Source: Phoebastria nigripes (Eukaryota; Chordata; Aves; Procellariiformes; Diomedeidae). From it: a stretch of DNA of 64,000 nucleotides. The notes under the pieces are model-generated. The model saw nothing but the letters and a program-made list of their open reading frames with translations. It was not told the DNA's origin and did not search any database. Shown one piece after another: positions 13,074 to 24,858 of this stretch (its first letter is position 1; the number at the start of each line of letters is the position of its first letter). The stretch covers positions 849,145 to 913,144 of the forward strand of contig JAYKAV010002408.1 in assembly GCA_035582835.1 (NCBI GenBank), given 5' to 3'. Position numbers and translations under genes: made by a program.

Positions 13074-16000
13074 GTAAGTAAAATTTTTCAAAGCAATTAT
13101 TGCCTTAGACTTAGAAAAAGGTTGGACCTGTGTATCGGGGAAACACTGCCTACATCTACACTAACAAATTAAATTATGACAAGGCTATTTCTATACACAG
13201 GAACTCAGTCACCTGAGTTGTTAAAATAGTTCCTGCCATTGTTTTGGCCTACACTCTCCCAAACAACGCCTAGACATGTTTAGGGAATTATCACACACTT
13301 GCAGGCACTTTTCTTGTGGATATATTTTACCAATGAGCACCTTCTTTTGGATAGTTTATTAGCATAGACATGGGCCATTATGTGTCAATTCATCTCAGGA
13401 AATGGTCTCTGGCATATTTCATTTAATAATATAGCCATACACTCTATAATTCCTACTTTGTTCTTTAATTTCATACCAAATTCATCAGGGAGCAATCATA
13501 TGATCAGGCTGTGTGTGTGTCTGCATGTTACATCCTACAGATTTCAGCTAAATTCAAATGATAAGTAAATCATTACAAGTTTAAGGAAAACAGGCAAATG
13601 GGTAAAGAAGTAAGACCTAGAAGTGCCCCCTTTCATGGAAATGTTGCAATACGAGTTTACCCCTCACTGACACTGGAGAATCTGCATAACTGATCAACTT
13701 TAAGAAACAAACCCATACAAAATTTGGCTTCATTTACATTTCTGTTTGCTGAAACATTCATTGATTATTTGTTCCAGTATCTTTGAAAAAAGTAGATTTA
13801 GACTCTCCAATTTTTAATTCCCCATTTCATTCTATCCCTCTACCCTTACCACCTCCAGGCATTTCCATCTCTCATGCTGTTTGGGATTATTTCCAAATCA
13901 AGATATTCTTTGAGATTCTAAGGGGATGGTATTTTAGGGAGCTATAGGCTAATAACTAAGTTCTCGGGTAGACAGTCCTGTGGTAATTTAAGGGAAACTG
14001 TGACCATGTTTGAGTGGTGATGTGTCCTTAAGATGAATGGCACAAATAGTCCCTGTGCTGTTCCAAGCATAGGGACTCAAATCTGACAGTCTGGGACTCT
14101 GTCTGTGTTCACGTATGATTCTTTATGGATTTTCTCTCCCCTCCATACTTAAGGTCTATGAGTGATGTAATGCTTAATCACATATAGCATGGAAAAATAG
14201 GGTTAGAAAAGATAGCAAGAGGCAATCTACTTCATTTTCGTGTCCTAACTTCACCTGTGTTGATCCTGAGAGACATTTATCTGATCTCTTCTTACAGATC
14301 TTCAGCAGTAGAGATTGTACACCCTGCTGTTCACCTATCTATCACCTGTGCTGAGTAACTTCTGAAATGTTTTCTAAAGTGAATATCCACGTAGCACTGT
14401 GTATGCTGGAGAGTCTTACTATTTCTGTCTTTCTAATATTAGCTCCTCAGAACCGAGTTATTGATTTTACTGGATATATTCTGTCTGTTGGGGAAAAACA
14501 AGTGTACCCTTTAATGTTAATAATAATGGGACAGCTATTATATTGTTGGAAGTCCCGAGTAACTCCTGTAAGTTTACAATTGTAGAACTGATATAATGAT
14601 TTACAAAGGTATAAGTGAGAAAATACTGTGGCCCAGAAATCTGGAATGCCTAATTTCTTTGTATGCAGCTATTTGAATGCATGTTAAAAAAACCTGTCAA
14701 GAAGTTATTCTAATTGCTATCACTTTAGCTATTTACTATGCACGTCTTATCTACGGGTCTTTAAATTTAGAAAAAGAAATTAGAAATGTAGATTCAAAGC
14801 TGCACAACACTCATATTTTGGGGAAAAAATACATTCAACCTGCATTTGCTTTAGCCTCTGTGGGACACTGAGACACCTGTCAAAGCCCAACAGGCACACT
14901 GAGCTTCAAGGATTCATAGGATTTAAATAACTTGCTCTGGGGGAAATCAAGTGTGCAGGAGACCCCCCAGGGTTGCACCATCTAATTAAAGGGAACTTTC
15001 TTCTTGATCATCCTCGTGTAAATATATAATAAGCCATCAGACTAGAATCATTCTGTTTACACATCATCTGCCAGTCAGGAAGATCAATGATGAGAGCAAA
15101 CACTTTATGTTTATCTGCTGAATATGTTGCAGATCATCTAATAGATTTCTTTATGAAGAGCTAGATCTCCATATGCAGGCTGGGAAGCCTGGAACAATTC
15201 TGAATTCTCTTAAGATGCCATTTTCAACAGGGAGATAGGTGCTCAAGTTAAAAACCTCTAGGAAACTTAATTTTTGGTCATAATAAACTATTTTATTCTG
15301 CATGTAGAATTCTTATTGTAGTCACGCTTCTTTCTAGAATCAGATATAACATTAAAAGTATTCCTTTATGCACAAGCATACACATAATAGAGACTTTATC
15401 TTTAGCACTATATTTTCAAACATGATGCTATCAGCATCAGCCCTTGAACTAAATGAAAGCAGACCACTCTTCAGTCTAATGAGATAAAGCAAAATGATTT
15501 TACAGTGGCAGGGTAGTAGGATCTGTTCTGAAACAATACTGCAGTAAAAAAAAAAAAAAAAAGACATTAATTTCATAAGTCACCAGAAGTGTATCTGTTG
15601 GTATATTTGCCTATGTTTGAAAACAGTGCCTTTAAACCATTTAGAAAAGAAATAAAAAGCTTTTGGGATAGGTCAGGAAAATAATAGATCTAACGTAGAA
15701 TTTTATAAATGGTCATATCACAATTCTTGTTTTGGGGGACTCGCTGTACATAGAGCTACAAACAGCTAATATTCATTTGCTTTTGATTGCTTATCCAACT
15801 GCCTTCCTATTTCACTTTATTAGTTCAACTTTATTTCTGATTTTATCATCATCATCAGACTTCAAGCTGGTTCATGATATTCTTCCCTGCTTTTTATATT
15901 CCCTTTTTCATATAAACAGGAGTTTTTTTTTTCTTTCCCAGAACAGCCAGAAGTTTCTCAAAGGCATGGAAATCCAACAACAAGTGAGGCATCTTTTGAA

Positions 16001-16479
16001 GAAGCTACAAAGGACTATATGAAGTATGAATGATACTAATTAGATCCTGTAACTTTAAAACAGTTTGAAAATTCGGGAACTTCTAAAGGCAAGATAATCT
16101 CCTTTCTTCCTAGTTTGCCTTTTAACCTTCAGTGATTACTCTTTATTCTCTGTCTGTAACCAAAGAAATAAGCCCAGATGAATATACACAGTATTTAGCA
16201 TTTTTATTGGGGAGAACTGCCCGTTCTTTGATGTACACTATTGTTAAATTCTTTGCTTTGGTATTAGAAAATGTGATTCTTATACCAAACCTCTACTCTT
16301 GCTCTATACATCTTGCTTTGTGTTAGCAGAGAGGCTCAGCTAAAACACAGAACTGTTTAATTAGTGCGGAAATTTCCTTAAAGGGTATGAACACCTACAT
16401 TAATATAATCCAATAAAACAGGAGGTACACTTGCCCATTTTTTCATAAAAACAAAATTCCTCCACTGGAAGGAGGAATT

Positions 16480-16535
16480 CTCTAACCTACGCTAGACGGA
16501 CCAGACTGGATGATCACAGCGTTCCCTCCCCCTTT
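16480..16535 (+). repeat. Short remnant of an old CR1/L3-like 3' tail
   Basis: 'gaccagactggatgatcaca' followed by 'gttccctcccc' resembles the same ancient LINE 3'-tail motif seen near position 650 ('agactagatgatcataatgg' then 'tcccttctgg'). Only a short segment is recognisable and the family assignment is from memory. Confidence 0.4.
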
Positions 16536-17168
16536 AAACACCTATGCGTTTGAGAAGACAGCTCAACCCAAGGCACCAAAAGGAAAGGAATTATGAAGAA
16601 TTAATACTAACATTCAAAATAATAACACATTACATCAATGCCATACCATTCTATTATGCCATCTCACCATGGCCTCCCTCTACATCTGCTGTCCTCTATT
16701 ATGCTTACAAACCTGGCAGTCCTTCACTTGGTAGGTAGATAACTAAGTAACTACAGCTTCCTTTATCATTGGTGATTTAGTATTTAACTTTTGATGCTGG
16801 CCTTCATGCCTCTGCCACATGGAATAGTGTGAGGACACATCCAACTTGAGCAGCCTGCTGTTGGAGAGATTGCTTATTCCTTTATGGCAGCTTTAATTTG
16901 CTCTGGGCCGTTTGTACCAGCTGCAACTTCTTTGTGATTTTCTCAAAGCTATCTTTGTCCCACATAGTGAAACTTCTGGGAGAAAACCATCCGTGCTTTT
17001 CAATTTATTGCCACCTCCTTTAATGTCTCTACCGTTCTTCAGTTCTGCAATCACATCCTTTTTCTTTTTTTTTATCCTTTTGTCCACAGTGATGCTCAAT
17101 TGTAAACATCCACCAGTCCTCTGTGTCCTTGTTTTCTGTGTGAAGCAAATCAGTACCGTTACTTCAAT

Positions 17169-17201
17169 CCTTTTTTTTTTCTTTTTTTCTTTTTTTCTCT
17201 C
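17169..17201 (+). repeat. Polypyrimidine low-complexity tract
   Basis: A near-pure T tract with single C interruptions is followed by a CT/C-rich segment. Its complement gives the lysine-rich false frame on the minus strand at 16893-17240. Confidence 0.9.
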
Positions 17202-17841
17202 ACCCCCCATTCTCCTTACTGTGCATTTTTCCCCTGACATGTCTGGCCATTAAACTGGATCAGTCTCTCAAGATAGATAGAAAGGCACCAAGAACCATTG
17301 CTTCATGCTGACTGCTGCCAAACGTTGATTGAATATAATCACTTTGCTCCTTGATGTTAGACTGCTGACATCTTCCTAACATTTTGCTCACTTCATACCA
17401 CTTCAGAACAATCTGTACCTCACAAACATATGAGCTCAAATACCTTCCAAAGTGTGTTTCTACTTCGTGCTGCAGTCAGAAGTAGATGACAAGAAAAGAG
17501 AAAGCAGCATTACAACAACACTTATCACATCATATCTGAGCTGATAAAACGTGCTGAAAAGATGTACAGACTTCATATAATATCACACAGGACTATTTTT
17601 TCCATCTTAAAATATGGCTGAGTGCATCTGCTAACCATACATAATGTAAATCATACTCTTGGAAGTCAATGTGGAAGATGTTCTTGGTAGTTCTCTGAAT
17701 TTCAGGCACAGAGTCTTCTACCATACCATTAGTTTCCTGACTCTCTTACCTCTAGTGCCCACCTCACCTGTGCCTCCTTTGGTGACTTCTTCCTGCTGTG
17801 ACATTTAACTCACTCTTAGCTCATGTCTTCTGATTTGGGAT

Positions 17842-18438
17842 CGTGCTGGTTTTGGCTGGGATAGAGTTAATTTTCTTCACAGTAGCTAGTATGGGGCTAT
17901 GTTTTGGATTTGTGCTGAAAACAGTGTTGATAACACAGGGATGTTTTCGTTACTGCTGAGCAGGGCTTACACAGAGTCAAGGCCTTTTCTGCTCCTCACA
18001 CCACCCCACCAGCGAGTAGGCTGGGGGTGAACAAGAATTTGGGAGGGGACACGGCTGGGACAGCTGACCTCAACTGACCAAAGGGATATTCCATACCATA
18101 TGATGTCACGCTCAGCATATAAAGCTGGGGGAAGAAGAAGGAAGAGGGGGGATGTTCAGAGTGATGGCGTTTGTCTTCCCAGGTAACTGTTATGTGTGAT
18201 GGAGCCCTGCTTTCCTGGAGATGGCTGAACACCTGCCTGCTGATGGGAAGCAGTGAATGAATTCCTTGTTTTGCTTTGCTTGTGCACGCAGCTTTTGCTT
18301 TCCCTATTAAGCTGTCTTTATCTCAACCCATGAGTTTTCTCACTTTTACCCTTCCGATTCTCTCCCCCATCCCACTGGAGGGGGAGCGAGCGAGCAGCTG
18401 TGTGGGGCTTAGTTGCCGGCTGGGCTTAAACCACGACA
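17842..18438 (+). mobile_element. Solo LTR of an ERVL-type endogenous retrovirus
   Basis: The left end CGTGCTGGTTTTGGCTGGGA corresponds to the TGTCCTGGTTTCGGCTGGGA start of this bird LTR family, and the right end is GGCTTAAACCACGACA (18438). The first base has mutated from T to C. A perfect 5-bp target duplication GGGAT lies at 17837-17841 and 18439-18443, which fixes both ends. The length is 597 bp. Inside are a CRE-like TGATGTCA (18101-18108), a TATA box (18118-18123), and the TATTAAGCTGTCTTTATCTC region near 18304 that carries the poly(A)-signal position in this family. No gag, pol or env sequence adjoins it, so the internal region was removed by recombination between two LTRs. The ERVL assignment rests on the 5-bp duplication and family memory. 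Confidence 0.93.
18118..18123 (+). promoter_or_regulatory. TATA box of the solo LTR
   Basis: TATAAA stands 10 bases downstream of the CRE-like TGATGTCA, in the expected U3 position. It would direct transcription starting near 18145-18155. Whether it is active is not visible from sequence. Confidence 0.65.
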
Positions 18439-18443
18439 GGGAT

Positions 18444-20750
18444 CTTCTTCTCATATTACCTACATATCTGATTGGTTGGGTCAAAGTATCATCTTTTTGC
18501 CTTTGGCATTCCAGTTCTCATTTGCTGGTCTGAAGGAGTCTTCTGAAATCCCTATTTTCCTAGCAGCCTCCTTATGCATGAATAGTACTGGAAAAAGCTT
18601 TACCTCTTCAAATGGTTCCTCAGAGCATTGACCTGTGCTGAGTCCTGTAAACTTCTGATTAACTTTGCCTTCAGCTTTTCATTTTACTGTAGGCTTTTCT
18701 GGTACCTCCATATTGAATCTGGTCTTTTGTGCTTACAGATTTGATTCAAACAAGCCTGATGTTACAACATGAGCCCCACAAAGGGCAACATTTAACAACA
18801 GTATTGATTTATACCAAAGATTTTAATTAATTTTCTTGAATAAATTACAAAAGCTAGCAAAAGTCACAACAAATATTTCTGGTTTTCTTATTCACTACTT
18901 CTTTTGGGAATAGTTAGCAAGGTACACCATCATGATTGCTAGATCAGTCTCAAGCGAGCCACACATTCCATCTCCTTTTACCTGTGCTAGCAATGCCAAA
19001 AGGGACACTGGCTTATTCCACCACTTCATGTTCACGATGAAGGTGAACATGATGAGGAGAAAGAAACAGGGCCCCTGCTTAAGGCACACAAAGTTCAGCT
19101 TAGCAAATATTCACAGGAAAGCAGGCATTTGTCTACCTTTCCTGAAGGGTGACTCAGATTTAAGGCCTAACAGGAGCCAGTCAGCAACGCGATAAAAAAG
19201 CATGTCCTGAAGCAGCCTTGAAATGGAGTTCAATAAATTGGAATGTTAAAAATGAAACAGTTAAAGCAATTGAAAACTGTCATTAAACCATAAAACAATT
19301 GACGCTAGGCTTAGAACATCTTATTATGCGTGATCATATCCCAGATAACAAAATTAATTTTACATGTCATGCTACTGGGTTTAAGTCAGTTACTGACTGC
19401 TAGGTATGAGGAACTGATTTAATGTGCACAGATTATTCCACAGCTGTTTACTTAAGACTTTCTTGTATCCTCCTGCTACCAGCTACTGTCAGACAGAATA
19501 TTGGCTGTGGGTCAGATCCAGTAGGACAATTCTTATGGGCCTAATTTAACAAACATTAATTTATACATGCATTGTATTTATATTTACAGAACCTGAGATT
19601 AAATATTTATTTTAAAGTTTTACAATAACTTTGCTATGGAGGAAAGTGAGGAATAATGAATAATGTCATGGAGCATGAAACTTTTAATTGACAACTCCAA
19701 TCTAACTGATTACTACTTTTCTTCATCTACTTTCAGAAGTCTGTGAGGATAAAAAATCAACTTTGAGCTCACACAGTTGGTTGCAGAAATGGAAGATATA
19801 TGTCTAGAGAACTCACTGGAATGGCATCTCATTGTGTAGGCACTCTGCAAGCACAGAGGATGGTCTCTGACTCAGAGAGAAATATACACTACAGATGCAG
19901 GAGAAAATATGACTGCAAGTTATTTAGTATTATTATTTAATTAAAAGTCCTGCCAACAGACTGCTAATCTTCCTTGAATAAATTTGTCTAATACTCATAT
20001 TACTAGAGGGGATTAATTATACACTATACAAGCTGCCTCTATAAAACACTGTTGTAGACTTTCTTTATTCATATAGCTTCCAGCTCCCTGTTACGGTGCA
20101 AAAGCATGTATAAAAGGATCCCAATTACACAGCTGTCACAGCTATAGGAGTAATTGCCTCTTTGCCCTATGCTGATGTCCCAACTAGGGGGATAGAAATT
20201 GGAGGAATACTCTATGGCATGTCTTGGGGCCACCAATCTGGTCAGAGTTTATCACGGTCACTTCCAGCTCTTGAGGGCAGGCTTCCTTCCCAAAGAAGCT
20301 ACACTTGTGCAACCCTGAGTGTCTGTGAGACAAGATGTAACTGGTTTTGCACATAGACTCAGGAACTAGATGAGGTCTGACATTCACTGGTCCAGATATA
20401 GCGTCCAGCTATAGGCTCTGAGAGGTCCCTCGGTCACCTGCATTTTCGAGTCTAAGTCATAACTCTCCCAGAGATTGTGTGTGAGTTTCAGTAACCATTA
20501 TCAGAAGATTTGACTAAGGTTGTGATTCTTTGGGAAAGTAGAGTCAGGATTCAGTGTATAAAGAGGGGGAGGAGGGAAATTCCAAGGTGATTACCTATAT
20601 CTGCATATCTGGAGTTTCTCATTGTGATGGNAAGTCCTCTATATAAATTAAAATAATTAAATCCCAAATAAAACTAAATGATAATATATTATCTACATTA
20701 CAAAATAGGTACAGCCCTTTATTACTGATAGGGTTGGCATAATTCTTTAT
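18444..20750. other. Non-coding DNA between two solo LTRs
   Basis: This is unique AT-rich sequence. Overlapping short frames at 18895-19195 on both strands and 20162-20387 have no recognisable product. I see no RNA gene or other repeat. Confidence 0.65.
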
Positions 20751-20920
20751 GTATTTGTTGTGGTTTAACCCGGCAGACAGACAAACACCACACAGCCGCT
20801 CGCTCACTCCCCCCTCCCCTCAGTGGGATGGGGGAGAGAATCGAAAAAAAAAGTAAAATTCGTGGATTGAGATAAAGACAGTTTAATAAAACAGAAAAGG
20901 AAGGGAAAATAATGATAACA

Positions 20921-20938
20921 ATAATAATAATAATAATG
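20921..20938 (+). repeat. (TAA)n microsatellite inside the LTR
   Basis: Six consecutive ATA/TAA units are preceded and followed by GATA-like near copies. The run probably expanded from an A-rich stretch of the LTR. Confidence 0.9.
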
Positions 20939-21050
20939 ATAGAATATACAAAATGAGTGATGCACAATGCAATTGCTCACCACCTGCTGAGNGATACCCA
21001 AGCAGCGATCGCTACTTCCTGGACCACGCCTCCTATTAATATATTGAGCA

Positions 21051-21058
21051 TGACGTCA
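21051..21058. promoter_or_regulatory. Consensus CRE (TGACGTCA) in LTR U3
   Basis: The eight-base palindrome is the full cAMP-response element bound by CREB/ATF factors. It sits just upstream of the TATA position when the LTR is read on the minus strand. The matching position in the LTR at 17842-18438 has lost its CpG. Activity is not demonstrable here. Confidence 0.6.
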
Positions 21059-24000
21059 TATGGTATGGAATACCCCGTTGGCCAGTTGGGCTAGCTGTCC
21101 CGGCTATGCTGNCTCCCAGCTTCTTGTGCACCTGGCAGAGCATGGGAAGCTGAAAAGTCCTTGACTAGTAGACTACTTAGCAACAACTAAAACATCAGTG
21201 TGTTATCAACATTCTTTTCATACTAAATCCAAACCACAGCACTAGGAAGAAAATTAACTCTATCCCAGCCGAAACCAGGACAGTATTTTTTTTGTATGTA
21301 CAAACAGAATAAAATAAAGTCCTTATCTGTATATATTTTCCTGTCTAAGGCGAAGGATAATGTAACTTTGCTTTCTATAGTACGTAGAATTTTGCTTGGT
21401 GTGTGACTAAAGGTATGCATAATCACATGATCTCAGTTTTAGACTATCTGAAGGTTCTGTTATACTATTTGGGTATTAACTGCAGCATTTCAATGAACTT
21501 TGATATCAAAGCACAAAAAGTTGATATAATTTGGTGTTATTGACTGGTCATTTTATTGCTGGTTTTAATCATTGTCAGCATATGACTGCCTTTATCACTT
21601 TCAATGCAGGGAATAAACTGCTGCAGTACACCAGGAGTCAGAGTGCACATCTGAGCACAACTAGAACATTGTCTCATGTTTTGGCCAGCAATGCATAAAT
21701 GTTAGTAAAACTGAACATTCAGAATTCTCCCTCTCTCATAAATAAGTGCTTACATATGTTTGGATATATAAAACACATAAACATATAAACATATATTTGT
21801 ATGTATGTATACCTACATATGCATAAATCATATCTATGTATGTTTATCTTTATATATATGTAAAAAAAAAAAGTATGATGCTTTAAAAAAAATAAACAAT
21901 CCTAAATACACTGAGGACATTTTAGATTTGAAGATTTCATTTGGAAAGTTACCAGAAAATATCCAGATGTAACCTTCAATAAGCACTCACATGTTAGTGG
22001 CAATGTCTGGCAAGTTTACAAACTTCAGAGATACTGCAGTTTTGGTGGAAAAAAGACGACACATCAAGCAACTTTGTCCTAGCATAATCTACTTGTTTGT
22101 CTCTTTACTTTAGCCCTGCTGTTGCACTATATCTAACTCATAAAAATAAAAATAAATGAAGCTGAACTTAACCTTTGTCGAATTTGTTAAACACTTTTTG
22201 TCATAAGAATTTGAATTGTGGAAATGCTTAGTTAAAGGGACATTATAAACATTTAAAATAATAAAAAAAAAAAAAGAAGCATGTGTTTGCAGTGTGTATA
22301 AACACCATATGAACCCTCTTATGCCAGCTGGAGGGTTTGAGGAGGAGGAAGGGAATCTCAAATCATCACTCCAGGTGAGATGGGAGCCTCTAGGTGAGGG
22401 CATGCAGGAAATAGCAGCGAGACCAGCCACAGCCATGCCTTTACCCCAGCAGTCCTCTCTCACCTCTCACAGGGCAGAGGAAGGCAGAGGAGACTGACAG
22501 GACCTTAAGTGCCCCTTCCCACTCCCACTGGCACCCACTGCTGCAGCATAAGCATGTCTGCATCAAGCACTGCGTTGGCACATAGGGGCTGGGCCTGCCG
22601 CTGCCAGAGAGTACTCTGCCAAATTCTGCTGCGGGGGCGTGGTGAGAAAGGAGGTGTATGGCAGGGGACACCAGTGTGCGAATACTGGGCCGTTATGCAG
22701 TTCCCAGGGCACACTACAGAAAAGCTGTCTTAACCATAACAGCTCATGAGCTTGCTCAAGGTTGGGAGGACACAAAAGTTATTTAGACCTATGGCACTTC
22801 TCATTTGGCAAGCTGCAACACTCAGGGAGGACTTCAGTCCTTTGCAGTTATTTCACTCTGAAGTATCTGTGCCAACATATTCAATAACACTTAAGCAGCA
22901 GTGTGCAAACATACTGCAATCTAAACAAAAAGGGTAGTTAAACAAAATGGGACTGAAAAGAAACAACATGGACAATACTGTATGTTTTGTTTGAGATTCT
23001 TACAACACTAAACTTAGCAAAATTATTATCCACTTGAAAAGCAATAAGGATGCTTAGTAAGAATGTTACTTTCTTTTAAACTTGTAACAATGGGCCCAGC
23101 CTGCAAAGTTTTGATTCTGAACCCAGAGATGCTCAGGGAGTTGATTCAGGAGCAGCCCCAGGAGTGAGCTATGGGTCATTAGCCGGTGCTGTTAAAGAGT
23201 CTTGTGAGGGTTTTTTTGTTTTTAAGAAACAGAAAAATGGTCATTTTTAGATCACAGTATGTCTGTTAGGAAATTCAGCTGTATAGTTAGTATAGCTTGT
23301 TGATGGTTTTGATTTTCTGCACTGAAACTAGTAGATGAGTGTAGAATTAACTCTTATGCAATCAAAAGTCATCATCCTACAGAAACTTGAGCATTTGTGT
23401 AAGTTTCCCAAGGCAAGTAGTATCAGTGACCTCAGTAGGAGTACTGAAAAGGTAAAAGTTATATGATGTGGGTATGAGAATGTTCGCTGCACTGGGACCA
23501 AAAGTACTTCACAGGTTTGGGAATCTTACAACTGGCCTAATGCATGAACCTCAAAATCAATTTCAGACCAACATTTTTGACTCTTGTGTTCCAAAACTCA
23601 CATTCAGAAGAGAAAAAAAAAAAACTTAAAAGGTTTGATTGTCATACATTCTGCAACTCCTAAGGCTTTCTACCTAGTGATGGATGTTCAGCCCTTCTGA
23701 AAATCAGAAAATAAGTCATCCCTGGTGGGCATAAGTATTTTTTTTATGGTGTACTTTTGAAAGAACACACAACATGCTTTGAATTATCAGAAGTCAGCTA
23801 AAAAAACCACACTGCCCTTTCTCTCAGCCTTTCTTCCCTCTCATTCTAATACTTTAATAAATCAGACTCATTTAGAGACCAGTGAGGAAAGTGGAATTCA
23901 TGAGGGCTTCTCTGTATTTACAATACCACATCTTCACGCCCTGGCAGCTCAGTGCCATTCTTCAGAAATCAGACAGCAAAGCACAGATTGATTTTCTTTT

Positions 24001-24769
24001 TTTAATTGCATCCCTGCCAAGACCCTATTGGGAAGAAAACAGAGGTATGGACTCAGATTTTTTTAGATGCACTGACACAGGCTTATTTGTCAGAGATCAA
24101 ATCTCCAGTGAACAGCTTGCTGCAGCTTTTATTTCCAAGACTTTGATAATAACATCAAACTGATGTTGCATTGGTGTGCACTGAGACAGCAAAGAAAACT
24201 GCAAAGATATTTGGAAAAGTACAGCAAAGGACAGAAAGAGAAGAGGAAAGAAAGCTGATGTTTTTAAACAGCTTAAAGACAAATGTGTAATACTTTTCAA
24301 GATATACTGCTGAGCAATATGCTTTATCAGGCATAACGCAGCAAAACTAATTTGCGAACAGCTATACTGTTGATTTGTTTCTTCTAAAAGTTTAACTTTC
24401 TGTCTGTAGAACAGGATTTCAAGACATTAATGAAACTCTTGACACTCAGGAACATGGTTAAAAAAATCACACGTTTGCCTGGATTTCAAGTGAGATGCTG
24501 TCATCTTTACACAGGCAAAAAAATCTGTCAGCAAGAGTTGCTTTGGCAGGGATGAATGACTAGGGCCTCTAATTCTTGACAGCGTTTTGAATCAGAGAGG
24601 TATATTTTTAAGTTTCTTAAGTATGATTCTGATAGTAAGAGAATCTTGCCAATCTTGAGACCACTAGAAAGCCAAATGCCATGTCCACTAGCTGCTAGCA
24701 TTTATGAAATGTATAATACCTTTCAAATATATTTCGCCTTAACCGTCCCCCTAGCATCCCCTGCCCTTT

Positions 24770-24858
24770 TAGAAAATGGGGACACCTACCTAGGAGAACT
24801 GAAATTCTCCTCTCTGCACTTTCAAAAGTATGCTGTAACCACTAGACCATATTTCTAG
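24770..24858 (-). repeat. Ancient tRNA-derived SINE remnant (MIR-like head)
   Basis: 'ggagaactgaaattctcctc' followed by 'tatgctgtaaccactagacc' matches the antisense order of a MIR-like SINE: the 'gggaattgaacccaggtctcct' block, then 'tgctctaaccactagacca', the antisense of the tRNA-derived A-box head. 'ccactaga' recurs directly after (24856-24867). The older 3' part is not recognisable. Confidence 0.55.

Larger units (their letters stand above)
10178..17841. other. Non-coding DNA with one candidate exon
   Basis: This stretch is AT-rich with no recognisable gene. The only structured signal is a possible exon at 12889-13073 (listed separately). A 17-nt poly-A run lies at 15546-15562 and a polypyrimidine tract at 17169-17201. 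Frames of 113-115 codons at 16893-17253 are products of that low-complexity tract on both strands. A short old repeat tail lies at 16480-16535. Confidence 0.6.
20756..21282 (-). mobile_element. Solo LTR of the same ERVL-type family, minus strand
   Basis: The left end TGTTGTGGTTTAACCC (20756) and right end AGCCGAAACCAGGACA (21282) are the antisense termini of the family seen at 17842-18438. A perfect 5-bp target duplication GTATT flanks it at 20751-20755 and 21283-21287. The length is 527 bp. It has an intact palindromic CRE, TGACGTCA, at 21051-21058, while the plus-strand copy has the CpG-decayed TGATGTCA. The TATA position is altered to TATATTAATA on the minus strand. A (TAA)n run at 20921-20938 lies inside. 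Two ambiguous bases (20992, 21112) are present. No internal retroviral genes adjoin it. It differs from the first copy by several insertions and deletions, so they are separate insertions. Confidence 0.94.

Noticed and set aside
16893..17253. Overlapping 113- and 115-codon frames on opposite strands
   Set aside because: They are created by the polypyrimidine/polypurine tract; the translations are phenylalanine- or lysine-rich low-complexity sequence.
18170..18192. CTTCCCAG|GTAACT, acceptor fused to donor, inside the solo LTR
   Set aside because: It is part of the LTR family sequence rather than an intron-specific signal, and the donor is weak.
17996..18631. Several open frames on both strands
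   Set aside because: They lie in or across the solo LTR, which is non-coding, and share no retroviral protein motif.
22110..22775. Six overlapping frames of 67-117 codons
   Set aside because: They are stacked on both strands in a GC-richer patch, which is typical of shadow frames. No domain was recognised.
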